From: Albimonas sp963977235 | GTDB taxonomy: Bacteria; Pseudomonadota; Alphaproteobacteria; Rhodobacterales; Rhodobacteraceae | Direction: 5' to 3' | DNA: 64,000 bases | Assembly: GCF_963977235.1 (NCBI RefSeq) | Contig: NZ_CAXBOD010000017.1 | Span: 1 to 64,000 of the forward strand | Shown: piece after piece, positions 25,564-34,627 of the stretch | Numbering within the stretch: position 1 is the stretch's first letter | Layout of the letters: every line of letters starts with the position of its first letter | Made by a program: the position numbers and the translations under genes | The notes under the pieces: model-generated | Told to the model about the DNA's origin: nothing | The model's database searches: none | What the model saw: only the letters and a program-made list of their open reading frames with translations

Positions 25564-26379
25564 ATGACCGCGCAGGTGAAATTCGAGAACGTCTCCTTCG
25601 CCTACGACGTGGGCGAGGAACAGACGCTGGCCCTGCAGCCGACCTCGCTCGAGGCGCCCAAGGGCGACTTCATCGCGCTGGTCGGCCCCTCGGGCTGCGG
25701 CAAGTCCACGATCCTCAAGCTGGTGTCCGAGCTGCTGGCCCCCACCTCCGGCCACATCCTCTTCGCAGGCCGCGAGCTGGGGGCCGAGCCGGTGCGCGTG
25801 GGCATGGCCTTCCAGTCCGCCAGCCTGCTGCCGTGGCTGACGATCCGCGACAACGTCATGCTGCCCCTCAAGATCGTGCCGCCGTTCCGCGCCCACTACC
25901 GCGCCAGGCGCCGGGGCGAGTATCGCGACCGGGTCGACGCGCTGCTGGCCCAGGTCGGGCTGCTGGACTTCGCCGACAAGCACCCCTGGCAGCTCTCGGG
26001 GGGCATGCAGCAGCGCGCCAACCTCTGCCGCGCGCTGGTCCACGACCCCGACCTGCTGCTGCTGGACGAGCCCTTCGGCGCGCTCGACCAGTTCACCCGC
26101 GAGGAGCTGTGGTCGACCCTCCAGGACCTGTGGATGGCCCGCGGCTCGACGGTCCTTCTGGTCACTCACGACCTGCGCGAGGCGGCGTTCCTCGCCAACC
26201 GCATCTGCGTGATGTCCGCCCGCCCGGGCCGGATCATCGAGGACCGCACGGTCGACACGCCGCGCCCGCGCGAGATCGCCCAGACCTTCCGGCCCGAGTT
26301 CGTCTCGATCGTCGAGCAGCTGCGCGAGCTGATCGTGCATCCCCCCGCCGCCGCCAGCCTGAAGGAGGCCGCGCAATGA
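25564..26379 (+). CDS. ABC transporter ATP-binding protein (NitT/TauT type)
   Basis: 271 residues. Walker A GPSGCGKST, Q-loop FQSASLLPW, signature LSGGMQQR, Walker B LLLLDEPFGALD and the switch His in THDLREA are all intact. The FQSASLLPWLT and GALD forms are typical of nitrate/taurine/thiamine-precursor importers and match the NMT1-type binding protein. It powers import of the cluster's substrate. The ATGA overlap with the permease gene shows coupling. Start at 25564 chosen because upstream sequence is repeat DNA. Confidence 0.93.
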   Translation: MTAQVKFENVSFAYDVGEEQTLALQPTSLEAPKGDFIALVGPSGCGKSTILKLVSELLAPTSGHILFAGRELGAEPVRVGMAFQSASLLPWLTIRDNVMLPLKIVPPFRAHYRARRRGEYRDRVDALLAQVGLLDFADKHPWQLSGGMQQRANLCRALVHDPDLLLLDEPFGALDQFTREELWSTLQDLWMARGSTVLLVTHDLREAAFLANRICVMSARPGRIIEDRTVDTPRPREIAQTFRPEFVSIVEQLRELIVHPPAAASLKEAAQ

Positions 26380-27134
26380 CGCCGATGCAGAGGAAATTCG
26401 CCTCCGCCGGGCTGATCGTGGCGGTGTTCGTGTTCTGGGAGCTGGTCTGCCTGGTCTTCGGCATCTCCGACCTGGTGCTGCCGCGGCCCACGCAGGTGGT
26501 CGCGACCTTCGTCGAATACGCCCCCGCAATCTGGCCCCACGCCTGGCAGACCCTCTACACCACGCTTGTGGGCTTTGCGGGCGGGGTGGTGATCGGGCTG
26601 GCGCTGGGGGTGCTGATCGGCTCCTCGAAACTGGCCTTCGACACCGCCTATCCGCTGCTGGTGGGGATCTCGTCCATCCCCAAGGTCGCGGTGGTGCCGA
26701 TCTTCGTCCTCTGGTTCGGCGCGGGCACGGCGCCCGCGATCCTCACCGCGATGATCATCTGCATCTTCCCGATCGTGGTGAACGTGGCGACCGGCATCGC
26801 CACCGTCGAGCCCGAGCTCGAGGACGTGATGAAGGCGATGAAGGCCTCGCGCCGCGACATCCTGTGGAACGTGGGGCTGCCGCGCTCGATGCCCTATTTC
26901 TTCGCCTCGCTGAAGGTGGCGATCACGCTCAGCTTCGTGGGCTCGGTCATCGCCGAGACGGTGGCCTCCAACAAGGGGATCGGGAACATGATGATGATCG
27001 CCTCCTCAATGTTCAACGTGCCGATGGTCTTCGCGGGTCTGCTTGTGCTCTCGGTGATGGGGGTGACGCTTTATGCGATCTTCTCGCTGATCGAGCGGCG
27101 GGTGGCCGGCTGGGCGATGCGGAAGGAGCTGTGA
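26376..27134 (+). CDS. ABC transporter permease (NitT/TauT type)
   Basis: 252 residues with about six membrane segments. The EAA-like loop that docks the ATPase is visible in MKASRRDILWNVGLPRSMPYFF. It forms the inner-membrane channel for the binding protein at 22145. It overlaps the ATPase gene by 4 bp and the ring-opening amidohydrolase gene by 1 bp (TGATG), so transporter and enzyme are made together, consistent with the transported compound being the enzyme's substrate or a precursor. Confidence 0.92.
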   Translation: MTPMQRKFASAGLIVAVFVFWELVCLVFGISDLVLPRPTQVVATFVEYAPAIWPHAWQTLYTTLVGFAGGVVIGLALGVLIGSSKLAFDTAYPLLVGISSIPKVAVVPIFVLWFGAGTAPAILTAMIICIFPIVVNVATGIATVEPELEDVMKAMKASRRDILWNVGLPRSMPYFFASLKVAITLSFVGSVIAETVASNKGIGNMMMIASSMFNVPMVFAGLLVLSVMGVTLYAIFSLIERRVAGWAMRKEL

Positions 27135-28228
27135 TGGGCCGCGAGACCCGGGTTCGCCGCCTGCCGATGTCGGGACCCGACGACGTCTCGGCAATCCTGG
27201 CGGCCGTGGGGCGGGGCGAGATCGCGCCGAGCGCGATCCGCGCCATCCTCGGCAAGACCGAGGGCAACGGCTGCGTGAACGACTTCACCCGCGGCTATGC
27301 GGTGGCCAGCCTGAAGGCGGCGCTGGCGCCGCTGCTGCCGCCGGGACGGCTGGAGACGATCTCGATGGTGATGTCGGGGGGGACCGAGGGCGGCCTCTCC
27401 CCCCACTGGCTGGTCTTCGAGGAGATCGAGAGCGAGGCCCCCGCCGGCCCGCCCGCGCTCGCCATCGGGGTGGCGCGCACCCGGGCGCTGGCGCCGGGCG
27501 AGATCGGCCGGGCCGCGCAGGCCGACGCGGTGCGCGAGGCGGCCCTCGCCGCAATGGCCGAGGCGGGGATCGAGGACCCCGCCGATGTCCACTACGTGCA
27601 GGTGAAGTGCCCCCTGCTGACGGCCGAGCGGGCGGCCCGCGCCGGCGGTCCCGCGGCGGTGGCCACGACCTCGACGATCAGGAGCATGGGCCTCTCCCGC
27701 GGCGCCTCGGCGCTGGGGGTCGCGCTGGCGCTGGGCGAGGTCGCGCCCGGGGCCGTCACCGACGCCGCAATCTGCGGGGACTGGGGCTTGTGGAGCGGGA
27801 GGGCCAGCTGCTCGGCCGGGGTGGAACTGGAGGATTGCGAGGTCGCGGCGCTGGGCCTCTCCCCCGCCTGGAGCGGCCCGCTGCGCATCGCCCATGCGGT
27901 GATGGCGGACGCGATCGACGCGCCCGCGGCCGCGGGGCTGCTCTCGGCCTTCGATCCCGGCTTCCGCGCCCAGCTGACGGCCGAGGGCGGCGCCCGCTTC
28001 GTCGCCCTGCTGGCCAAGGCCGAGGCCTCCGCCTCCGGCGCCATCCGCGGCGCGCGCCACACGATGCTGGACGATTCCGACATCGCTTCCACCCGCCACG
28101 CGCGCGGCTTCGTGGGCGGGATGCTGGCGGGACTGACCGGGACGACCGAGCTGTTCGTCTCCGGCGGCGCCGAGCACCAGGGCCCCGACGGCGGGGGCCC
28201 CTGCGCGGTGATCTGGCGGGACGACTGA
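27134..28228 (+). CDS. Ring-opening amidohydrolase (barbiturase/cyanuric acid hydrolase family)
   Basis: 364 residues, the normal length of the AtzD/barbiturase family. Its three-fold repeat architecture, unique to these proteins, shows in the related stretches GKTEGNGCVNDFTRG, SGGTEGGLSPH, VQVKCPLL, STIRSMGLSRGASALG, DDSDIASTRHARG and SGGAEHQGPDGGGP, which hold the Ser-Lys pairs of the active site. Members hydrolyse barbiturate to ureidomalonate or cyanurate to carboxybiuret. I cannot decide between these, and the family also has members of unknown substrate. Linked to transporter genes by a one-base overlap. Confidence 0.88.
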   Translation: MGRETRVRRLPMSGPDDVSAILAAVGRGEIAPSAIRAILGKTEGNGCVNDFTRGYAVASLKAALAPLLPPGRLETISMVMSGGTEGGLSPHWLVFEEIESEAPAGPPALAIGVARTRALAPGEIGRAAQADAVREAALAAMAEAGIEDPADVHYVQVKCPLLTAERAARAGGPAAVATTSTIRSMGLSRGASALGVALALGEVAPGAVTDAAICGDWGLWSGRASCSAGVELEDCEVAALGLSPAWSGPLRIAHAVMADAIDAPAAAGLLSAFDPGFRAQLTAEGGARFVALLAKAEASASGAIRGARHTMLDDSDIASTRHARGFVGGMLAGLTGTTELFVSGGAEHQGPDGGGPCAVIWRDD

Positions 28229-28254
28229 GCGCCGCCGGCCCGCGTCTTTCCACA

Positions 28255-28299
28255 AACGGTCTACAGGCGCCCTGCGGGCGGGCTTGGCTGCGTCGCGCC
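28255..28299 (+). repeat. 45-bp dispersed repeat, copy 1
   Basis: The sequence starting AACGGTCTACAGGCGCC matches the reverse complement of 48886-48930 at 44 of 45 positions. It lies in the gap between two convergent genes. Nature unknown; possibly the end of a small repeat element. Confidence 0.85.
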
Positions 28300-28439
28300 G
28301 GTGGCGGGCGTCTGGGCGCCCCTCGGAACACGGCCCGCGACGGCGCCGGCGGAAGACGCGCGTCCCCGGCGCCCCCGGCGGCCGCGCCGCGCAGCGCGAC
28401 GCCGGGCCCGGGCGCGCGACCGCGTGCGGCGCCTGCGCC

Positions 28440-29861
28440 TCAGAGGCCCGCGCGCGGGTCGAGGGGGGTGATCGGGCCCAGCGCCAGGGCCCGCTCGAAG
28501 GCGGCGGCGGCGCGCAGGACGGCGTGCTCTCCACGGGGCGGGCCGATGATCTGCAGGCCGATGGGCAGTCCCTCTGAGGTGAAGCCGCAGGGGACCGAGA
28601 TCGCCGGCAGCCCGACCATCGAGATCGCGAAGGTGATCGCGATCCAGTCGATGTAGCGCTCGAAGGCGTGGCCCTCGCAGGACTCGACCGTGGTCCACTC
28701 GACCGGGAAGGGCGGGACCACCGCGGTGGGGATCAGCAGCAGGTCGCGGGTCGCGAACCAGGCGGCGACGCGGGCGTGGACGGCGGCGCGGGTGCGCTCG
28801 CCCCGCGCGATGGTCTCGGGCGTCAGCGCGCGGGCGGTGTCGACCGACCAGGTGATCTCGGGCGTCAGGCGGTCGCGCGCGCGGTCCACCAGCGGGCCCA
28901 TGCCGACCACGTGGCCGAAGCCGCGGACCTCGTAGAACGCGTCGACGATGCCGGCGAAGTCCGGGTGATCCTCGGCGACCTGCGCGCCCATGCCCTCGAA
29001 CACCGCGCCGGCCGCGCGCACGGAGGCCGCGATCTCGGAGTGGCAGCGGGTGATGCCGAGGTCGACCGAGAGGCCCGCGCGCAAGGGGGGCAGGTCCCGC
29101 TCCAGCCCCTCGCGGAACAGGTCCGGCGGGGGCGGGAAGGACAGCGGGTCGGCGGGCGCGTGCCCGACCATCGCGTCCAGCATCAGCGCCACGTCGCCCA
29201 CCGTGCGCGCCATCGGACCGGCGACGGAAAGGGTGTTGAACGGGCTCGACCCCGGTCCGCGCGGGACAAGGCCGGGACTGGGGCGCAGCCCGACCACCCC
29301 GCAGAATCCCGCCGGCGCCCGGATCGAGGCGCCCAGATCCGAGCCCGTCGCCAGCCACGCCATCCCCGTCGCCAGCGCCGCCGCCGAGCCGCCCGAGGAC
29401 CCGGCCGTCGAGCGCGCGGTGTTCCAGGGATTGCGGGTGTACCCGAACAGCTCCGAGCAGGTGGTCGCGTTGAACCCGAACTCCGGCGAGGTCGCCTTGG
29501 CCACCGCCAGCGCGCCGTTCCCCTCCAGCCGCGCCACGTCATGGCTGGAGGCGGCGGCGACGTTGTCCGCAAACAGGCCCGAGCCGCCCATGGTGGTGCG
29601 CTGGCCCGCGACGTTGGAGAGGTCCTTGACCACGATCGGCAGCCCGCCGAGCCAGGCGCGCGAGGCGGCGGGGGCCTCGGGCAGGGCGGCGGCCTTCTCG
29701 CGGGCGGCCTCGAAGAAGCGGATCGGCAGGGCGTTGACCGCGCCGTCCACGGCCTCGGTCCGCCGCTCGGCCGCGTCGATCAGCTCGAGGGGCGTGATTT
29801 CCCGCCGGGAAAGGAGGGAGACGGCATCGCTGGCGGTCAGGCGGATCAGGTCGTCGGACAT
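28440..29861 (-). CDS. Amidase (amidase-signature family)
   Basis: 473 residues. The Ser-cisSer-Lys triad is complete: Lys79 (PIVVKDLSN), Ser155 (TAGSSGGSAA) and nucleophile Ser179 (GSDLGASIR). Members hydrolyse linear amides; AtzE/AtzF-type and ureidomalonase-type enzymes of ring-degradation pathways belong here. The gene converges on the ring-opening amidohydrolase and is on the other strand, so it is not in the operon. It could still act on the opened product. A generic amidase or a GatA relative is possible, but no GatB/GatC is present. Confidence 0.88.
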   Translation of the reverse strand: MSDDLIRLTASDAVSLLSRREITPLELIDAAERRTEAVDGAVNALPIRFFEAAREKAAALPEAPAASRAWLGGLPIVVKDLSNVAGQRTTMGGSGLFADNVAAASSHDVARLEGNGALAVAKATSPEFGFNATTCSELFGYTRNPWNTARSTAGSSGGSAAALATGMAWLATGSDLGASIRAPAGFCGVVGLRPSPGLVPRGPGSSPFNTLSVAGPMARTVGDVALMLDAMVGHAPADPLSFPPPPDLFREGLERDLPPLRAGLSVDLGITRCHSEIAASVRAAGAVFEGMGAQVAEDHPDFAGIVDAFYEVRGFGHVVGMGPLVDRARDRLTPEITWSVDTARALTPETIARGERTRAAVHARVAAWFATRDLLLIPTAVVPPFPVEWTTVESCEGHAFERYIDWIAITFAISMVGLPAISVPCGFTSEGLPIGLQIIGPPRGEHAVLRAAAAFERALALGPITPLDPRAGL

Positions 29862-29912
29862 GGGCGGGATTCCGGAACGAGGGAGAGGCGCGCGGACGCC
29901 GGGATGGGCGGC

Positions 29913-29933
29913 GCCCCGGGCTCGGCTCGGGGC
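29913..29933 (+). repeat. Dispersed 21-bp palindrome, copy D
   Basis: GCCCCGGG-CTCGG-CTCGGGGC; one mismatch in the right arm relative to copy A. Confidence 0.75.
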
Positions 29934-30144
29934 CTGCGCCGGGCCGGCGAACCGGCGCCGGGCCGGGACGGGGGCGCCGCGTCTGGCGTGGCGCCGGCGC
30001 CGCGGTTCCGCCCGCGGCGCGTGGCGGGCGCAGGCGCCTGGGACAAGGGGCGCCGGTTGCGGGCGCGGCGAGAGCGGACGCGAGCGGGCGCAGGGCGGCG
30101 GATCGGGGGCGGCTCGCCGGCCGGCGAACCGCCTGGGGGCCGAG

Positions 30145-30165
30145 GCCTCGGGTCAGGCCCGGGGC
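30145..30165 (-). repeat. Dispersed 21-bp palindrome, copy E
   Basis: GCCTCGGG-TCAGG-CCCGGGGC; one mismatch in the left arm. Spacer orientation is opposite to copy D. Confidence 0.75.
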
Positions 30166-30186
30166 CGGTCGCGACGCAGGCCGCGC

Positions 30187-32496
30187 TCAGCGCTCGCGGG
30201 CGATGAAGACGGGCGGGTCGAAGACCTCGACGCGGGGCACGGGGCCTTCGAATGGCTCGACCTGGACCAGACAGGACTGGGCCGAGCAGCCCTGGCCGAG
30301 GCGCGAGGTGCCCTCGTCGCGGGTCAGCACGTTGGGGTTGCCGTGCCGCTCCAGCCCGTCGGGGCCCGGGTCGAACATCGCGCCGGTGGGCAGCCGCACC
30401 ACGCCGGCCATGATCTCGTCGGAGACGCGCAAGCCCGCCAGGCACGCCCCGCGGGCGTTGAACACGCGGACCACCGAACCGTCCTCCAGCCCCCGCGCCG
30501 CGGCGTCGGCGGGGCTCATCAGCAGCTCCGCCCGGTCGTGGATCTTGGCCTTGCGGCTGACCGAGGAGCCGTCGAGCTGGCTGTGCAGCTTGTCCGCCGG
30601 CTGGTTCGACAGCAGGTGCAGCGGATAGTCGCCCGCCGCGCCCAGCCACTCCTTCGGCTCGATCCACACCGGGTGGCCGGGGCAGTCGTCGTAGCCGAAG
30701 CCGGCGATGGTTTCGGAGAACAGCTCGATCTTCCCCGAGGGGGTGCCCAGCTTGTTGGCCCGCGGGTTGTGGCGGTAGTCGGCGTAGAGGTCGAAGACGT
30801 CCGCCGGCTCGGGCACCTTGAAATAGCCGTGCTCGCGGAAGGTGTCCCAGTCGGGCGTGTTCACGCCCCGCGCGGCCAGCGCCGCCGCGGTCTGGCCCCA
30901 CAGCTTCCGCAGCCAGCCGTCGACGTCGAGGTTCTGGTGGAACGCCTCGCCGCCGCCGAGCCGGTCGGCAAGCTCGGAGTAGATGGCGAAGTCGTCGCGG
31001 GCCTCGCCCACGGTGACCGCCTTGGCGACCGACAGGATCCAGGGATCGCGGGAGGATCCGGCGTAGTCGTCCCGCTCGAGCGGAGTGGTGGCGGGCAGCA
31101 CGATGTCGGCGTGGCGCGCGGTGCCGGTCCACCAGGGCTCATGCACGATCACCGTCTCGGGGCGCTGGAAGGCCTGGCGCAGGCGGTTGAGGTCCTGGTG
31201 GTGGTGGAACGGGTTGCCGCCCGCCCAGTAGACGAGGCGGATGTCGGGGAAGGTCATCTCCTGCCCGTCGTACTCGAAGCTCCCGCCGGGTGTCAGCAGA
31301 CAGTCGGCGACGCGGGCCACGGGGATCCCGAGGCTGTCGTCGCGCCGCGGCACCGGCATCCCGAACAGCGGCGTGGCGACCTTGGGCTGCCCGAAGCCGC
31401 CGGTGGAGCCGTAGCCGAAGAACACGCCGCCCCCCGGCAGGCCGACCTGACCCAGAACGCAGGCCAGCGCCACCAGCGCCCAGAACGGCTGCTCGCCATG
31501 GTCCTGACGCTGCAGGGACCAGGTGGCGGTCAGCATCACCCGCTTGCCGATCAGATCCTCGCCCATCGCCTGGATCTCGGCGGCGGGGATGCCGGTCTTC
31601 TCCGAAGCCCAGGCGGGGGTCTTCGCCTCGCCGTCGACCTCGCCGCGCACGTAGCCCAGCACCCGGTCGGCGCCGACGGTGTACTTGTCGAGGAACGCCC
31701 GGTCCTCGGCGCCCTTGTCCTGCACAACCCAGATCAGCGCCAAGATCAGCGCGCAGTCGGAGTTGGGGCGCACCGGCAGCCAGTCCGCCTCGATCGGCGC
31801 CACGTCCGAGCGCAGCGGCGAGACGTTGATCACCTTCGTCTTCGCCTGGCCGAGGATGCGCACCACGTTCTCGAACCCGTGCGCGCCAAAGCCGCCCGAC
31901 TGCACCTTCCAGTTCTTGCGGCACAGCCCCCCGAAGGTCACCAGCCGGTCGCAGTTGGCCGCGATCGAGCGCCAGTCCGTCGCCGCGCCCCAGATCGCCT
32001 CGTTCGAGCCCAGCACATGGGGCAGCAGCGTCATGCCCGCCCCGTAGGAGTAGTTGGTCACCTGCGTCGTGCAGCCTCCGATCGACCACATGAAGCGGCG
32101 CGTGAGGTTCTGCGCGTTGTGCAGCCGCCCCCCCGAGGCCCAGCCGTAGGAGCCGCCGAACAGCGCCTGGTTCCCGTAGCTCGAGCGCACGCGCTCGAGC
32201 TCTGCGGCGACCATGTCCAGGGCCTCGTCCCAGGGGACCTCGTGGAACACGTCCTCGCCCCGCAGGCCTTCGCCGACCAGGCGGCCGCCGCTCTCCCTGC
32301 GCTTCAGCCAGCCGCGGCGGACCGAGGGGCGCATCACGCGGGAGCCGGCGTGGACCATCTCCGGCCAGGCGTGGATCGACTCGTCGGGGTGGGGGTCATG
32401 CTCGAACGGGGTCACCGAGACGAGCTTTCCGTCCTCCACATGCGCGGTGAAGGCGCCGGTGTGGAAGGCGGAACGGAAGCTCTGGCGGACGGTCAT
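30187..32496 (-). CDS. Molybdopterin oxidoreductase, DMSO reductase family (BisC/TorZ-like)
   Basis: 769 residues. No N-terminal Cys cluster for Fe-S and no Tat signal are present, so this is a cytoplasmic single-subunit enzyme like biotin sulfoxide reductase. Family marks are SYGWASGGRLHN (Trp119) and NYSYGAG, where Ser150 sits at the position of the Mo-ligand serine of DMSO/TMAO reductases; the C-terminal cofactor domain includes HLLSNQPADKLHSQ. It would reduce an S- or N-oxide or perform a related oxotransfer. Its start overlaps the LysR stop by 4 bp, and it is the last gene of the long minus-strand run. Substrate unknown. Confidence 0.88.
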   Translation of the reverse strand: MTVRQSFRSAFHTGAFTAHVEDGKLVSVTPFEHDPHPDESIHAWPEMVHAGSRVMRPSVRRGWLKRRESGGRLVGEGLRGEDVFHEVPWDEALDMVAAELERVRSSYGNQALFGGSYGWASGGRLHNAQNLTRRFMWSIGGCTTQVTNYSYGAGMTLLPHVLGSNEAIWGAATDWRSIAANCDRLVTFGGLCRKNWKVQSGGFGAHGFENVVRILGQAKTKVINVSPLRSDVAPIEADWLPVRPNSDCALILALIWVVQDKGAEDRAFLDKYTVGADRVLGYVRGEVDGEAKTPAWASEKTGIPAAEIQAMGEDLIGKRVMLTATWSLQRQDHGEQPFWALVALACVLGQVGLPGGGVFFGYGSTGGFGQPKVATPLFGMPVPRRDDSLGIPVARVADCLLTPGGSFEYDGQEMTFPDIRLVYWAGGNPFHHHQDLNRLRQAFQRPETVIVHEPWWTGTARHADIVLPATTPLERDDYAGSSRDPWILSVAKAVTVGEARDDFAIYSELADRLGGGEAFHQNLDVDGWLRKLWGQTAAALAARGVNTPDWDTFREHGYFKVPEPADVFDLYADYRHNPRANKLGTPSGKIELFSETIAGFGYDDCPGHPVWIEPKEWLGAAGDYPLHLLSNQPADKLHSQLDGSSVSRKAKIHDRAELLMSPADAAARGLEDGSVVRVFNARGACLAGLRVSDEIMAGVVRLPTGAMFDPGPDGLERHGNPNVLTRDEGTSRLGQGCSAQSCLVQVEPFEGPVPRVEVFDPPVFIARER

Positions 32497-33494
32497 TGTT
32501 CGGCTCCATCGGGAAGGGCGGGGGGCGCGCCGGGGTGAGGACGGTCGTGGCGCGAGATGGACTCGCCGGCCTCGGCCAGCAGCCACTCGCGCACGGTGCG
32601 GATGCCGGGCTTGTCGCCCAGCTCCGGCGAGGACAGCACGTGGTAGCCCTCGTCCACCCGGATCGCGGTGGGGTGGGCGCGGGCGAGGCGGCCGGAGCGG
32701 ATCTCCCGCTCGACCAGGAAATGCGAGGCCAGGCACAGGCCCTGGCCATGGGCCACCGCCTCGAGCATCAGGGCGGCGTCGTTGTAGAGCTGGCGCGGCC
32801 CGAGCCCGTCGGTCGGCAGGCCCGCGCTTTCCAGCCAGTAGGTCATCGGGATGAACTGGCGCACATGCAGGAAGGGCAGCGCCGCGAGCCGCTCGCGCGG
32901 GATCGCCTCGCGCCCCTCCAGAAGCTCCGGCGCGCAGACCAGATAGTGAGGTTCCGAGCCCAGCTGCTCGGCCCGCATGCCGGGGAAGTCGTGGCCCCAG
33001 CGGATCGCGACGTCGACGTCCTGGCGGGCGAAATCCACCGGCTCGTCGGAGGCGAGCAGGGTGATCTTCACCCGCTCCTCCCGCTCCATGAAGGCGCGCA
33101 GCCGCGGGGTCAGCCAGCGCATGGCGATGGCGGGCGTGGCCGAGATCGTCACCACCGCCGGCTTGTCGGGGTCCGAGACCTGGGCGCAGGCGGAGGTGAG
33201 AATAAACAGCGCCTCGCGCACCTGGCCGGCCAGCTCCGCGCCCTCGCGGGTCAGCTCCACGCGCCGGGTCAGGCGGCGGAACAGGCGGATTTCGAGGAAC
33301 TCCTCCAGGTGGCGGATCTGCTGGGAGACGGCCGAGGGGGTCACGCACAGCTCCTCGGCCGCCAGCCGGAAGCTGGCGTGGCGGGCCGCGGCCTCGAACA
33401 CCCGGAACAGGTTGAGCGGCGGCAGGCGGGCGCTCGGCGCGCCCCGCCCGGGGCCGCCGTCCTCGCCGGAGGGGTCGCCGGTCAGGACCGCCAC
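32493..33494 (-). CDS. LysR-family regulator (GcvA-like)
   Basis: 333 residues from a GTG at 33494, the only plausible start. HTH domain about 24-85 (LPPLNLFRVFEAAARHASF, then LAAEELCVTPSAVSQQIRHLE), typical of the GcvA subgroup, followed by the effector-binding domain. The start overlaps the end of the upstream LLM gene by 13 bp and the end overlaps the molybdoenzyme gene by 4 bp. This regulator is thus embedded within the catabolic operon rather than divergent, which is unusual for LysR and suggests autoregulation or control of the molybdoenzyme. The tail is long and Pro-rich. Confidence 0.85.
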   Translation of the reverse strand: MAVLTGDPSGEDGGPGRGAPSARLPPLNLFRVFEAAARHASFRLAAEELCVTPSAVSQQIRHLEEFLEIRLFRRLTRRVELTREGAELAGQVREALFILTSACAQVSDPDKPAVVTISATPAIAMRWLTPRLRAFMEREERVKITLLASDEPVDFARQDVDVAIRWGHDFPGMRAEQLGSEPHYLVCAPELLEGREAIPRERLAALPFLHVRQFIPMTYWLESAGLPTDGLGPRQLYNDAALMLEAVAHGQGLCLASHFLVEREIRSGRLARAHPTAIRVDEGYHVLSSPELGDKPGIRTVREWLLAEAGESISRHDRPHPGAPPALPDGAEQ

Positions 33495-34603
33495 GGGGCG
33501 AGCGCGGGCGCGGGGCCCGCGGCGCGGACGGAGGGAGCAGGGGCGTCCTCGCCGGCGTCGACCAGGGGCGCGAGCTGGGGCAGCACCTCGGTCCCGAAGC
33601 GCTCCAGCGAGGCGAGCGTCTCCTGCCGGCCGATCCCGGCCAGGCCCATCATGCAGCACAGGTGGCTCGGGCGGAGGGCGGCGAGCTCGGTCGCCAGCAT
33701 CTCGGCGCAATGGTCGGCGGGGCCGATCACGGCTTTCTCCAGGAAGTCGTCCAGCGGCGGTTCGTCGTTCAGAGGCATGAGACGCACGAACGCCCCGTCC
33801 TTGTCCAGAGCCGCGCCCCCCAGCGTGACATAGGCGCGCGCGAAGTCGCGCACGCAGGCGGCCGCGAGCTCCGCCTGCGCCCGGTCCTCGGTCACGTAGA
33901 CGAAGCGCTGCACCGCCAGCGGCATCTCCGCGGGATCGCCCCCGCCCTCGACCCACAGCGCCTCGAGCCCCGCGCGGGCGGCGCGCGCGGTCTCGAGCCC
34001 CCGGTGCCCGAAGCCGATGAAGGGGGTGTGCCCGCCGCGCGCGGCCCGGCGCACGATCTCGGGCTCGCGCGAGGCGACGAAGATCTCCGGCGGGGCGACG
34101 CCGAAGGGGCGCATGGAAAGCTCGGTCGGCTTGACCGCGTAATGCGCGCCGGAGTGTTCGACCCGCCCCGTCGTCAGCCCCTGTTCGAGGATGTCCCAGA
34201 TCTCGCGCATTCGCGCGTGCTTGCTGGCGGGGTCGAGGCCGAAGCGGTCGAACTCATAGGGCTGGTAGCCCGCCCCCAGCCCCAGAACCAGCCGGCCGGA
34301 GGTCAGAAGCTCGGCCAGCGCCACCTCCTGCACCAGGCGCAGCGGGTCGTGGAAGGGCAGGGCCAGCACCGCGGGCCCCAGCCGGATGCGGGCGGTCTGC
34401 CCGGCGAGATGGGCGACCATCAGCAGCGCGTTGGGGCAGATCGAGTGATTGGTGAAGTGGTGCTCGGCGAACCAGGCGATGTCGAAGCCGAAGTCCTCGG
34501 CCATCTTGACCGTGTCCACGGTCGTGCGCAGCACCGCCACGGGGGCCGAGTTGCGGTCCCGCAGCCCCATCAGGTTGAACAGCCCCAGCTTCGCGCGTCG
34601 CAT
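33482..34603 (-). CDS. LLM-class flavin-dependent oxidoreductase (1)
   Basis: 373 residues, luciferase-like TIM barrel. Typical segments are KLGLFNLMGL at the start, FDIAWFAEHHFTNHS, RLGPAVLALPFHDPLRLVQEVA, LGLGAGYQPYEFDRFG and the C-terminal SLERFGTEVLPQLAP. Such enzymes use reduced flavin and oxygen (or cofactor F420 in other groups) to oxidise or cleave small organic compounds. It shares all these motifs with the gene at 45175, so the two are paralogues in one operon. No dedicated flavin reductase is encoded beside it. Confidence 0.88.
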   Translation of the reverse strand: MRRAKLGLFNLMGLRDRNSAPVAVLRTTVDTVKMAEDFGFDIAWFAEHHFTNHSICPNALLMVAHLAGQTARIRLGPAVLALPFHDPLRLVQEVALAELLTSGRLVLGLGAGYQPYEFDRFGLDPASKHARMREIWDILEQGLTTGRVEHSGAHYAVKPTELSMRPFGVAPPEIFVASREPEIVRRAARGGHTPFIGFGHRGLETARAARAGLEALWVEGGGDPAEMPLAVQRFVYVTEDRAQAELAAACVRDFARAYVTLGGAALDKDGAFVRLMPLNDEPPLDDFLEKAVIGPADHCAEMLATELAALRPSHLCCMMGLAGIGRQETLASLERFGTEVLPQLAPLVDAGEDAPAPSVRAAGPAPALAPWRS

Positions 34604-34627
34604 CCGCGGCCCTCCCGGCGCCGGGGG

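Larger units (their letters stand above)
29862..30186. other. 325-bp intergenic region with two palindromic repeats
   Basis: Between the amidase and molybdoenzyme genes, very GC-rich. It contains palindrome copies D and E about 210 bp apart in opposite orientation. No gene or clear promoter seen. Confidence 0.6.
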
